Shown in pieces: positions 9,386 through 16,904 of a DNA stretch of 64,000 bases. The DNA comes from Porticoccaceae bacterium. Lineage in GTDB: Bacteria > Pseudomonadota > Gammaproteobacteria > Pseudomonadales > Porticoccaceae. The translations under genes and the position numbers were made by a program. Under the pieces are notes generated by a model. That model ran no database searches. It was given only the letters and a program-made list of their open reading frames with translations, and was not told the origin of the DNA. Location: the NCBI GenBank assembly GCA_029250825.1, contig JAQXEN010000077.1:1-64000 (forward strand), given 5' to 3'. Position 1 is the first letter of the stretch. Each line of letters starts with the position of its first letter.

Positions 9386-9416
9386 TACTCAGGCTGTAAC
9401 TCTGTGAAAAACAATC

Positions 9417-9448
9417 AAAAGCGGCTCGCTACCCAGTGGGCCGTTTTC
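9417..9448 (+). terminator. Rho-independent terminator after ilvH
   Basis: AAAA(G)CGGC pairs with GCCGTTTT (9440-9447) with one bulged G; the inner loop can pair further. It lies 32 bp after the ilvH stop. Confidence 0.75.
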
Positions 9449-9470
9449 GTTTTAGGCGGATATTTTAAAT

Positions 9471-9514
9471 GGTTTTTGGTCGGTTTTTGGTTGGCTTTTG
9501 ATTGGCTTCTAGCC
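9471..9514 (+). repeat. Four degenerate 11-bp tandem repeats
   Basis: Four consecutive 11-mers beginning with GG and T-rich: GGTTTTTGGTC, GGTTTTTGGTT, GGCTTTTGATT, GGCTTCTAGCC. The T-tracts recur every 11 bp, close to one helical turn. The repeat lies between the ilvH terminator and the phosphatase gene. Confidence 0.7.
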
Positions 9515-9563
9515 GGTTGTACTAGCGATAATAAAAAAATAACAAAGTAGGTAAGGGGGCAAA

Positions 9564-10352
9564 ATGTCAGTAGCTGAGCGTCAAACTAGAGTCGTCAAGC
9601 TCGATGGTGGAATTAACTTTCGCGATATTGGTGGTTACACAAACACTCAGGGTCGCACTGTTAAATGGCGCAAAATTATGCGCTGTGGGCATCTGGCGCG
9701 TCTCAGTGATGGTGATCTCGATACCCTCGAGGCTATTGGCGTCAGCAAGATTCATGATTTTCGGCGCACCGAGGAGCAAGAGCAGTCTCCCAGCTGTGCC
9801 GTGCGCGCGGACTTTATCGATGACTACCAAATTCATATCGGCGATATTTCGCGCTTTTGGGAATTTCTGTTTGGCGGTGAATTAACCGCGGACTCGTCTC
9901 ATCAATTGGTGGTGAATTCCTACCGATCCTGCATCGAGGCGGTGATTCCTGCCTTTAGTCGGTTTATGCGTCATATAGTCGACAATGCAGACAGCGCCTC
10001 GGTATTTCACTGCTCTGCGGGTAAAGATCGCACCGGTATGGCGGCGGCTTTGATTCTCTCGGCATTGGATGTGCCGCGACAGACGATTGTCGATGACTAT
10101 ATGCTGACCATCGAACACTATGATTCAGATGCCTTAATTGAAATTGTCGAGGGGCACCTGCGCGCAGCCAAGGTTGAGAGCTGGGATCGCGACTGGTTGA
10201 TTCCCTATTGCTCTGTGCACCAGGACAATATTGAGGCTTTTCTCGAGGCTATCGATAGTCAGTACGGCGATGTTAAAACCTATTTGACCAGCGCCCTAGG
10301 TCTGTCAGCCGCGGATATAGATAAAATGCAGAGCTGCTATTTGGAAGGTTAA
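9564..10352 (+). CDS. Tyrosine/serine phosphatase-like protein (Y_phosphatase3 family)
   Basis: A 262-residue protein. The N-terminal VVKLDGGINFRDIGGYTNTQGRTVKW is the family opening, and the P-loop FHCSAGKDRTGMAAALI holds the catalytic Cys150 and Arg156 of the CX5R active site. This is the LipA/Y_phosphatase3 group of bacterial tyrosine and phosphoinositide phosphatases. No signal peptide is seen, so it is probably cytoplasmic. The ATG follows a good site (TAAGGGGGCAAA). It lies between ilvH and pssA; proximity to phospholipid synthesis could hint at a lipid substrate, but that is only inference. Confidence 0.88.
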   Translation: MSVAERQTRVVKLDGGINFRDIGGYTNTQGRTVKWRKIMRCGHLARLSDGDLDTLEAIGVSKIHDFRRTEEQEQSPSCAVRADFIDDYQIHIGDISRFWEFLFGGELTADSSHQLVVNSYRSCIEAVIPAFSRFMRHIVDNADSASVFHCSAGKDRTGMAAALILSALDVPRQTIVDDYMLTIEHYDSDALIEIVEGHLRAAKVESWDRDWLIPYCSVHQDNIEAFLEAIDSQYGDVKTYLTSALGLSAADIDKMQSCYLEG

Positions 10353-10405
10353 AAGCCTATAATGGCCCCTTAAGAGTTGCAGTAGCCACTGAGAGTAATG
10401 CTTGT

Positions 10406-11200
10406 ATGATCAAAAAAGCCGATACCCCAGAGAATGTAGTCAATCTCAAGACGCCACCTGCGGATGATGTTCCGGCGCGTCGCAAAGGTATCTATCTGCT
10501 CCCCAACCTGCTGACCACCGGCGCATTATTTGGGGGTTTCTACGCAGTGCTATCGGGCTTTAGTGGCAATTACGAATGGGCTGCAATGGCTATCTTCACG
10601 GCGATGTTTTTTGATGGCCTAGATGGTCGCGTAGCGCGCATGACCAATACCCAGAGTGACTTTGGTGTCCAGTACGATAGCCTCTCGGATATGGTCTCCT
10701 TTGGTGTTGCACCAGCGGTGGTGGCCTATGGTTGGGGTGTCAGTGATCTGGGCACAGTGGGTCTGGCCGCCGCATTTGTCTATGCCTCCTGTGCTGCCCT
10801 GCGTCTTGCACGTTTTAATGTGCAGGCTGAGTCATCGGACAATAAAAGCTTTACCGGACTGCCCAGTCCAGTAGCAGCCGCTTTGGTAGCCGGTTTTATC
10901 TGGTCCGCCTATGAACTCGATTCATCATTTTGGCTGTCGGTTAGCGGCGCTCTGCTAACTGCGGTTGCCGGTCTGTTAATGGTGTCCAATCTCAAGTACC
11001 CAAGTTTTAAAGATATAGATCTGCGCGGCAAGGTACCCTTTATGGTGATCCTGTCTGTGGTTATGGGCTTTGTGGTGATCACTATTGATCCGCCGCGTAT
11101 CCTGTTTGCTATGGCCGCGGTGTTCAGTTTTTATGCTCCGGCGGTCTGGCTGTTGCGCAAGCTGCGCTATGTTGGCGGCACGCCATCAGACGAGGCTTAA
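10406..11200 (+). CDS. pssA: CDP-diacylglycerol--serine O-phosphatidyltransferase
   Basis: A 264-residue inner-membrane enzyme making phosphatidylserine, the precursor of phosphatidylethanolamine. The CDP-alcohol phosphatidyltransferase motif is complete: DGLDGRVAR followed by GVQYDSLSD (D-x2-DG-x2-AR-x8-G-x3-D-x3-D), near residues 72-95. Several membrane helices follow, with a polar N-terminal tail of about 30 residues. In Pseudomonas pssA also lies close to ilvIH, so the order is conserved. It begins 53 bp after the phosphatase gene. Confidence 0.95.
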   Translation: MIKKADTPENVVNLKTPPADDVPARRKGIYLLPNLLTTGALFGGFYAVLSGFSGNYEWAAMAIFTAMFFDGLDGRVARMTNTQSDFGVQYDSLSDMVSFGVAPAVVAYGWGVSDLGTVGLAAAFVYASCAALRLARFNVQAESSDNKSFTGLPSPVAAALVAGFIWSAYELDSSFWLSVSGALLTAVAGLLMVSNLKYPSFKDIDLRGKVPFMVILSVVMGFVVITIDPPRILFAMAAVFSFYAPAVWLLRKLRYVGGTPSDEA

Positions 11201-11242
11201 ATAGTCGTTGGCAGCAGCATTAAAATCTGTTTGAATACCGAG

Positions 11243-11329
11243 ATGAATATCCACTCTTTCAAAAGCGCTGTCCACTCCGGTCTTACGACTGTTGTTTGCG
11301 CTCGTGGACTACTTCTTCTCCTGCCCTGA
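11243..11329 (+). CDS. leuL: leuA leader peptide with five consecutive Leu codons
   Basis: A 28-codon frame in the 324-bp gap between pssA and leuA. It starts ATG at 11243 and its last codons are GGA CTA CTT CTT CTC CTG CCC TGA, so residues 23-27 are five consecutive leucines before Pro-stop. The run uses all four CTN codons, including CTA, which is rare in many proteobacteria. This is the hallmark of leucine attenuation: ribosome stalling at the Leu run when Leu-tRNA is scarce changes folding of the downstream leader. The ribosome binding site is weak, and the exact start is not certain (an in-frame TTG lies at 11231). Confidence 0.72.
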   Translation: MNIHSFKSAVHSGLTTVVCARGLLLLLP

Positions 11330-11447
11330 GGGGCATCTATCGTTATACCTCATCAAAACTCCGTGCATTGGCTAAATGTAGTCAGATTAAAAGCTTATTA
11401 GTTAAAAATGCAGTGAAATTCTGACCCCACCGCGGTCCGATCCGTTT
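11323..11447 (+). promoter_or_regulatory. Candidate attenuator region of leuA
   Basis: Hairpin elements follow the Leu run: GCCC-TGAG-GGGC at 11323-11334 overlapping the leader stop, GACC/GGTC at 11423-11437 with ACCGCGGT inside, and CGG/CCG running into TTTT at 11445-11448. I could not derive a single clean terminator/antiterminator pair by eye. The rest of the spacer up to leuA shows only an A/T-rich stretch. Confidence 0.4.
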
Positions 11448-11524
11448 TACAATGAGTCCTTAAATTAGTTAACCCAAAGTTGATTAGCTAAACAGCATGG
11501 CTCCCTTTAGGAAGAGAAGACAGT

Positions 11525-13084
11525 ATGAACAGCTCAGAGCAAGCCAAAGAAAAATTAGTGATTTTTGATACTACGTTGCGTGACGGTGAACAGAGCCCCG
11601 GCGCATCCATGACCAAAGATGAAAAAGTCCGTATCGCCGTCGCCCTGGAAAAAATGCGTGTCGATGTTATCGAAGCCGGTTTTGCGATTTCCAGTCAAGG
11701 TGATTTTGAAGCTATTCAGGCGATCGCCAATAGCGTCACAGAAAGCCGTATCTGCAGCCTGTCTCGCGCCGTACGCGGCGATATAGAACGAGCGGCAGAA
11801 GCCCTTGAAGGTGCCAATGCTGGCCGCATCCACACTTTTATCGCCACCTCCCCGATCCATATGAAGCACAAGCTGCAGATGGAGCCGGATCAGGTTTTGG
11901 AGCAGGCGGTTGGCGCGGTCAAAATTGCTCGCACTTTGATCGATGATGTGGAATTTTCATTGGAAGATGCCAGTCGCACCGAGTTTGAATTTATGTGCCG
12001 CATCACCGAGGCGGTGATCAATGCGGGTGCACGGACAATCAATTTGCCCGACACCGTTGGTTACTCGGATCCCAGCGAATACGCATCGATGATTAAACGC
12101 CTTATGAATACTGTGCCGAATGCTGATAAAGCCATCTTTTCGGTGCACTGCCACAATGACTTAGGCTTGGCTGTAGCCAATAGTCTGGCAGCCATCCAGA
12201 GCGGTGCCCGTCAGGTTGAATGTACTATCAATGGCCTTGGAGAACGTGCAGGCAACGCCGCTCTTGAGGAGTTGGTAATGGCGATTCGTACTCGCCGAGA
12301 TGTGTTTCCAGTTGAAACTAATATAGATGCGACCCATATAGTGCCAACCTCCCGTCTTGTCTCCAGCATCACTGGTTTTCCAGTGCAGCCGAACAAAGCG
12401 ATTGTCGGTGCCAATGCCTTCGCCCATGAGTCGGGTATTCACCAAGACGGTATTTTGAAGTTCCGCGAGACTTACGAAATTATGAGTGCTGAAGATGTTG
12501 GCTGGAGCACTAACAAGTTGTCTCTGGGCAAATTATCCGGCCGCGCGGCACTGGCTTCACGGCTTGAAGAACTGGGCATTAAGTTTGATAGCAAAACAGA
12601 ATTTAACGATCTGTTTTTACGCTTTAAAGCCTTGGCCGATAAGAAGCGCGAAATTTTTGATGAAGATTTACAGGCGCTGGTTTCCGATGCCCAGATGGGT
12701 ACTGAGGCGGATGCTTTGACCCTGATTGACTTAGAAGTGTTGTCAAAGTCAGGCCAGGCACCGGCATCAAAAATCGTTGTCGCCTATCAAGACAAACAAC
12801 ATAGTGCCGAAGCCTCCGGCGACGGTGCCGTGGACGCGATCTTTAATGCGATTGAAAAACTGGTTAGCAGTGGCAGTAAGTTGCAGCTCTATTCGGTCAA
12901 TGCCGTTACTGAAGGCACTGACTCACAGGGCGGCGTGACTGTGCGACTGGAAAAGGATGGCCGCATTATCAATGGGCAGGGCGCCGATACCGATATTCTG
13001 GTGGCCAGTGCCAAGGCCTATTTGAATGCCTTGACGCTAATGCGTAATCCGGGTCGTCTGCACCCACAGATGGGCGGCATCTGA
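11525..13084 (+). CDS. leuA: 2-isopropylmalate synthase
   Basis: A 519-residue enzyme for the committed step of leucine synthesis: acetyl-CoA plus 2-oxoisovalerate to 2-isopropylmalate. The TIM-barrel N-terminus has [16 protein letters not shown] with the metal-binding Asp, then [16 protein letters not shown] and NGLGERAGN. The regulatory LeuA dimer domain occupies about residues 385-515, where leucine inhibits. The ATG follows AGGAAGAGAAG. It is separated from leuBCD, which are not in the window, and is probably controlled by the leader peptide upstream. Its TGA overlaps the next gene's ATG. Confidence 0.97.
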   Translation: MNSSEQAKEKLVIFDTTLRDGEQSPGASMTKDEKVRIAVALEKMRVDVIEAGFAISSQGDFEAIQAIANSVTESRICSLSRAVRGDIERAAEALEGANAGRIHTFIATSPIHMKHKLQMEPDQVLEQAVGAVKIARTLIDDVEFSLEDASRTEFEFMCRITEAVINAGARTINLPDTVGYSDPSEYASMIKRLMNTVPNADKAIFSVHCHNDLGLAVANSLAAIQSGARQVECTINGLGERAGNAALEELVMAIRTRRDVFPVETNIDATHIVPTSRLVSSITGFPVQPNKAIVGANAFAHESGIHQDGILKFRETYEIMSAEDVGWSTNKLSLGKLSGRAALASRLEELGIKFDSKTEFNDLFLRFKALADKKREIFDEDLQALVSDAQMGTEADALTLIDLEVLSKSGQAPASKIVVAYQDKQHSAEASGDGAVDAIFNAIEKLVSSGSKLQLYSVNAVTEGTDSQGGVTVRLEKDGRIINGQGADTDILVASAKAYLNALTLMRNPGRLHPQMGGI

Positions 13085-13848
13085 TGCAACCGAGCCAGCA
13101 GGCCTACTACTTACAGACTCTCGGCATAGTGCAATATGTGCCGAAAGACTCTGTGCTAGTAGTTAAAGATGCGCCTGCTGCGTTCAATGATCTCTCCTTA
13201 GATTCAGGCTCAGCCCCAGCCCTAGCGGCAGAGGAGCGTAAAAACGTCGATGTGGCCGCGCGTATAAACCTAAACTTCGATAAGCCGGCGGCGAGTGAGA
13301 AAGTCACGCCGCCAGTTTCTCCGGCAAAGTCTGTTGTTCCCAGGGTTGCAGCTACTGTTCGAGAGACACCAGCGGCACTGATCGAGGTTAAATTCTCCCT
13401 CTGGCAGCCCAATTCAGAAGTGTTGGTTTGCAGTGCAGTTGAAGGTCCACTGGCCGACACCAATGAAATGCAACTGCTGACCAATATTCTAAATGCTGTG
13501 GGCTGCGGTATTCACCGACTGCCGCAGATGGAACTAGTGGAGTGGCCACCCTATCCCAACGCCGATGGGGATGAGAATGAGGTGCGGGAGTTTCTCGCAA
13601 CCCTGCTGCAAGCAAGACTCAATGCACGGCCGGTGAAGTATATTTTGCTGCTTGGTGAGCCCGCGGCTGAGTGGCTGCTAAGTCCGCAGCAGCGCAGTGA
13701 ACAGCCAAACTTTGGTCAGTTGGCTCTAAGCCAAGAGACCGCGGCACTGATAGTGCCGGCACTGAGTAGTATGATCGATACCCCAGAGCTTAAAGCCACT
13801 GCTTGGCAACTGCTCAAGTCAGTTTCTTTTGCCCCAGAAACCGCCTAG
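13084..13848 (+). CDS. HolD-like (DNA polymerase III psi subunit-like) protein
   Basis: A 254-residue protein, overlapping the leuA stop by ATGA. Two features suggest HolD: the N-terminal YYLQTLGIVQYVPKDS (residues 8-23), which resembles the LQQLGITQW start of E. coli psi that binds chi and clamp loader, and the position directly before rimI, as in E. coli holD-rimI. The middle (residues about 30-100) is Pro/Ala-rich and probably disordered. The C-terminal part contains ILLLGEPAAEWLLSP, like the uracil-DNA-glycosylase-fold segment of larger HolD relatives. Psi evolves fast, so the assignment needs a structural match; it is a proposal, not a firm call. Confidence 0.5.
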   Translation: MQPSQQAYYLQTLGIVQYVPKDSVLVVKDAPAAFNDLSLDSGSAPALAAEERKNVDVAARINLNFDKPAASEKVTPPVSPAKSVVPRVAATVRETPAALIEVKFSLWQPNSEVLVCSAVEGPLADTNEMQLLTNILNAVGCGIHRLPQMELVEWPPYPNADGDENEVREFLATLLQARLNARPVKYILLLGEPAAEWLLSPQQRSEQPNFGQLALSQETAALIVPALSSMIDTPELKATAWQLLKSVSFAPETA

Positions 13849-13867
13849 TTTTAGTGCCTATACTGCT

Positions 13868-14365
13868 GTGACAGCCCCTCTCATAGACTCCGAAAATAAC
13901 AATATTCTGATTCGGCGAATGGTCCTAGAGGATCTTGCTCAGGTGGTTGCTATTGAAAGGGAAGTGACCGCGGCACCCTGGAACCACAGGCAGTTTCACC
14001 AGAGCCTCGAAGAGCACCAGTGTTGGGTTATATGTCATCAGGGTTCTGATGATTGCTTACCGATCGGCTATCTGATCACAGCCTCGGTAGTGGACCAAGC
14101 GGAGATTCTTAATATCGCTATTGACCCTCAGTATCAGGGGCATCGGTTGGGTTCTCAGTTATTGCGCCATACTTTGCAATCCCTTGACGATGCCATCGAG
14201 TCGGTTTTATTGGAAGTTCGGGTGAGTAATTTTCCCGCCATTCGTCTGTATCTCAACTATGGCTTTATGGAGGTGGGGCGCAGGCGCGACTACTATAGAA
14301 CTGAATTTGGTCGTGAAGATGCTATATTGATGACCCTGCGGCGATCTGCTGAAGAGGGATTGTAA
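13868..14365 (+). CDS. rimI: Ribosomal protein S18-alanine N-acetyltransferase RimI
   Basis: A GNAT-fold acetyltransferase that modifies the N-terminal Ala of S18. The frame holds ILIRRMVLEDLAQVVAIEREV, AEILNIAIDPQYQGHRLGSQLL (the acetyl-CoA-binding Q-x-x-G-x-G/R pattern) and the closing VRVSNFPAIRLYLNYGFMEVGRRRDYY typical of RimI. The frame is open from a TTG at 13829, overlapping the previous gene; I prefer the GTG at 13868, which gives 165 residues, but neither start has a clear ribosome binding site. The partner substrate gene rpsR is also in this window. Confidence 0.87.
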   Translation: MTAPLIDSENNNILIRRMVLEDLAQVVAIEREVTAAPWNHRQFHQSLEEHQCWVICHQGSDDCLPIGYLITASVVDQAEILNIAIDPQYQGHRLGSQLLRHTLQSLDDAIESVLLEVRVSNFPAIRLYLNYGFMEVGRRRDYYRTEFGREDAILMTLRRSAEEGL

Positions 14366-14406
14366 AAGGGACGCTTGAGCAATAATCTGAGCGGGTAGGC
14401 TGTTGG

Positions 14407-14448
14407 GGACAAGCTATTTAGGACAAGCTATTGAGGACATACTATGGA
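14407..14448 (+). repeat. Three 14-bp tandem repeats spanning the nfeD-like start
   Basis: GGACAAGCTATTTA, GGACAAGCTATTGA and GGACATACTATGGA follow each other without gaps. The third copy contains the ribosome binding site (GAGGACAT across the second/third junction) and the ATG of the next gene at 14444. Confidence 0.8.
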
Positions 14449-14896
14449 ATTTGAACTGTTGTATTGGCACTGGCTAATATTGGGCATGCTGTTAGTTGCT
14501 GGAGAGATATTTATTCCCAGTTTTACCATCTTCTGGTTTGGTTTGGGCGCCATCGTTGTGGGACTTTTGATGACAGTAGTGGATCTTAACTTCACTGCAC
14601 AGATACTGATCTGGACGATTTCCTCAGTGGCCTTCACAGTGCTCTGGTTTAAGTATTTCAAACCCAAGATGACCGACAGAACCACTGCCGGAATCAGCCG
14701 TGATGCGGCCATAGGTGAGGCGGGGCAGGTGATTAAAGCGCCCACTGAGCACAGCCGCGGTCAGGTGCGTTTTACCACTCCGGTGCTGGGTGATGATGAA
14801 TGGGATTTTATCTGCGATGAAGAAGTGGGTATTGGCGATCGTATTTATATTAAAGAGATCGCTGGCAATACCTTGATTGTCGTGAAGCTGCGTTAA
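14444..14896 (+). CDS. NfeD-like membrane protein
   Basis: A 150-residue protein with two to three N-terminal membrane helices (residues about 5-75) and a C-terminal OB-fold domain (GQVRFTTPVLGDDEWDF...GDRIYIKEIAGNTLIVVKLR). This is the short NfeD form. Short NfeD genes are commonly paired with stomatin/SPFH genes, as here, and the two products are thought to form membrane microdomain complexes. The start codon and its ribosome binding site lie inside a 14-bp tandem repeat. The slipin gene follows 60 bp later. Confidence 0.9.
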   Translation: MEFELLYWHWLILGMLLVAGEIFIPSFTIFWFGLGAIVVGLLMTVVDLNFTAQILIWTISSVAFTVLWFKYFKPKMTDRTTAGISRDAAIGEAGQVIKAPTEHSRGQVRFTTPVLGDDEWDFICDEEVGIGDRIYIKEIAGNTLIVVKLR

Positions 14897-14956
14897 ATAT
14901 TAATTTAGCCGTTAGCCTCGGTGGCTGCGGCGCAACTCGATAAGGGAGTAAACATA

Positions 14957-15808
14957 ATGGAAGGTCCAATTGTAGTAATAGGTGTCTTATTGCTGGTTCT
15001 GATAACCCTTTTAAAAGGTGTACGTCTGGTTCCTCAGGGGTCTAAGTGGGTGGTGCAACGACTGGGTAAATATCATATTTCATTAAAGCCGGGCCTCAAT
15101 ATTATTGTCCCCTATATAGATAATGTGGCATTCAAAGTAACCACCAAAGATATCGTTTTGGATATTCCCTCTCAGGAAGTGATCACACTGGATAATGTGG
15201 TGATCGTCGCCAATGCAGTGGCCTATATCAATATAGTCTCGCCGGAAAAAGCCGTTTATGGAGTTGAAGACTACGAACTGGCCATCCGCACGCTGGTACA
15301 GACGTCCCTGCGTTCGATTGTCGGTGAGATGAAGCTCGATGATGCCCTGTCTTCACGGGATCAGATTAAGGCCAAGCTCAAGACATCGATCTCCGATGAT
15401 ATCGCCGACTGGGGTATCACTCTAAAGACTGTCGAAATTCAGGATATTAACCCCTCTGGCACTATGCAGGCGGCAATGGAAGAACAGGCCGCCGCCGAGC
15501 GTCAGCGTCGCGCCACAGTAACTCGTGCTGAGGGCGATAAAAGTGCCGCCATTCTCACCGCTGATGGCCGTCTTGAGGCATCCCGTCGTGATGCTGAAGC
15601 CCAAGTAGTACTGGCTGAAGCGACCAAAACGGCGCTGACCAAAGTCAGTGACGCGATTCAGGATAAGGAGCTGCCGGCCATGTATCTGCTCGGGGAAAAG
15701 TATGTCGAGGCCATGCGTCAAATGGGTCAGTCAGATAATGCCAAGGTTGTGGTGCTGCCCGCGGATATTCCCGCAGCGGTGCGCGGCATTATGAACAACG
15801 CTAAGTAG
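14957..15808 (+). CDS. Slipin (SPFH/band 7 membrane protein, QmcA-like)
   Basis: A 283-residue protein with one N-terminal membrane helix (residues about 3-20), then the SPFH domain VRLVPQGSKWVVQRLGKYH...LRSIVGEMKLDDALSSRDQIKAKL and a C-terminal coiled coil rich in Ala, Glu and Arg (EEQAAAERQRRATVTRAEGDKSAAI). This fits the stomatin-like QmcA group. The ATG at 14957 has a GGGAG site; an upstream in-frame start at 14921 adds unconserved residues. Paired with the nfeD-like gene upstream. Role: membrane scaffold or protease partner, by family. Confidence 0.92.
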   Translation: MEGPIVVIGVLLLVLITLLKGVRLVPQGSKWVVQRLGKYHISLKPGLNIIVPYIDNVAFKVTTKDIVLDIPSQEVITLDNVVIVANAVAYINIVSPEKAVYGVEDYELAIRTLVQTSLRSIVGEMKLDDALSSRDQIKAKLKTSISDDIADWGITLKTVEIQDINPSGTMQAAMEEQAAAERQRRATVTRAEGDKSAAILTADGRLEASRRDAEAQVVLAEATKTALTKVSDAIQDKELPAMYLLGEKYVEAMRQMGQSDNAKVVVLPADIPAAVRGIMNNAK

Positions 15809-15900
15809 TTATTGGCCTCAGTGTTATTCCACTGTTGTAGGTCAACCAAGTGATCGGTAGGGCGTTGGTACAGAGAATGTTTCAATTGAAGGGGTTACTT

Positions 15901-16293
15901 ATGAAAATATATAGCATGTCATTACTCGGATTGGCTGTAGTGGTTTTAATCACCAGCGGCTGTGTTAACGGCCATCGCGGCTATGGTGCAGCGAAAGAGA
16001 TTATTATTGATACCAAGGGAGTCGATATGAATGACTATTACGATGACCTTGGGGATTGTGAGCACTATGCGCAACATGTGGATGTTGGCGCTGAGACCGC
16101 AGAGGGTGCGGTCGAAGGGGCTGTGCTTGGGGGTGTTCTCGGTGCCGTGTTAGGTAACAGCAAAACCGCCGAACGCAGTGCCGGTGCTGGTGCCGTATTG
16201 GGTGGTGTAAAAGGAAATAAGCGCGCGCGATATGAGCAAGAACGCATTGTTAGACGCTGTTTGTCTGGCCGCGGTTACAAAGTACTTAACTAA
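15901..16293 (+). CDS. Glycine-zipper lipoprotein
   Basis: A 130-residue exported lipoprotein: MKIYSMSLLGLAVVVLITSGC with lipobox ITSGC, Cys21. Residues about 64-100 hold a glycine zipper (AVEGAVLGGVLGAVLGNSK...GAGAVLGGVKG), as in outer-membrane lipoproteins of the SlyB/YMGG type, and the C-terminus is basic with RRCLSGRGYKVLN. The ATG at 15901 follows GAAGGGG; the upstream in-frame start at 15850 lacks one. Function is unknown; zipper lipoproteins often stabilise the envelope. A terminator follows, inside the end of regA. Confidence 0.82.
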   Translation: MKIYSMSLLGLAVVVLITSGCVNGHRGYGAAKEIIIDTKGVDMNDYYDDLGDCEHYAQHVDVGAETAEGAVEGAVLGGVLGAVLGNSKTAERSAGAGAVLGGVKGNKRARYEQERIVRRCLSGRGYKVLN

Positions 16294-16369
16294 ACGGGTT
16301 CACCAAGCGCTTTCCACTCAAGAGCTTTCCAACCAACAGCTCTGCAATCAAACCCCTGCTATTCAATCT

Positions 16370-16399
16370 AGGCCGCTCAGTTTCTGACCGGCCTTTTTT
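16370..16399 (+). terminator. Terminator of the lipoprotein gene, inside the regA 3' end
   Basis: AGGCCG (16370-16375) pairs with CGGCCT (16389-16394), followed by TTTTT. The stem-loop overlaps the stop and last codons of regA on the opposite strand. Confidence 0.75.
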
Positions 16400-16904
16400 G
16401 TAATTTGCGCTGCAGTGTTCTGCGGTGCATACCCAATGTCTTTGCCGTGGCGGAAATATTGCCCTCATGCTGATTCAGTACTTTTTGAATATGCTCCCAC
16501 TCCAGTCGATTGACCGAGGGCGGTGAATCCTGCAGTGGCACTTCGCCGGGCTTTAGGCTGCGGGTTTCAAAGGCAGCAATAATCTCCTCTACTCCTGCCG
16601 GCTTGCACAGATAGTTGATCGCGCCCAGTTTTATCGCCTCCACGGTGGTGGAGATACTCGAGTAGCCGGTCAATATAACCACCTCCAGAGAGGGTTGGCA
16701 CTCCAGCAGTTGCTGCAAGATGGCAAGCCCAGATTCCTGTTCAAGCTTTAAATCTAAAACCACCCGATCAATTGTTTCACCCTCGAGCTGTGCGATCGCT
16801 TGCTGACCATCACTCGCGGTAAAAGCCTGCTCCCCACGGCGCTTCAATACGCGAGCAAGCACCGAGCTAAAGGCTGTGTCGTCATCCACTAAGAGATAGT
16901 TCAC
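16377..16904 (-). CDS. regA: RegA/PrrA-type response regulator
   Basis: A 175-residue regulator with a receiver domain (LLVDDDTAF, phosphorylation Asp51 in VVLDLKL, the switch Thr in ILTGYSS, and Lys in CKPAG) and a C-terminal Fis-type helix-turn-helix (EWEHIQKVLNQHEGNISATAKTLGMHRRTLQRKL). This compact receiver-HTH layout without an output ATPase is the RegA/PrrA/ActR family, which controls redox, respiration and other global targets. Its start overlaps the RegB stop by 4 bp (ATGA-type overlap), so they are one operon. Gene order and domain layout support the pair strongly. Confidence 0.93.
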   Translation of the reverse strand: MNYLLVDDDTAFSSVLARVLKRRGEQAFTASDGQQAIAQLEGETIDRVVLDLKLEQESGLAILQQLLECQPSLEVVILTGYSSISTTVEAIKLGAINYLCKPAGVEEIIAAFETRSLKPGEVPLQDSPPSVNRLEWEHIQKVLNQHEGNISATAKTLGMHRRTLQRKLQKRPVRN

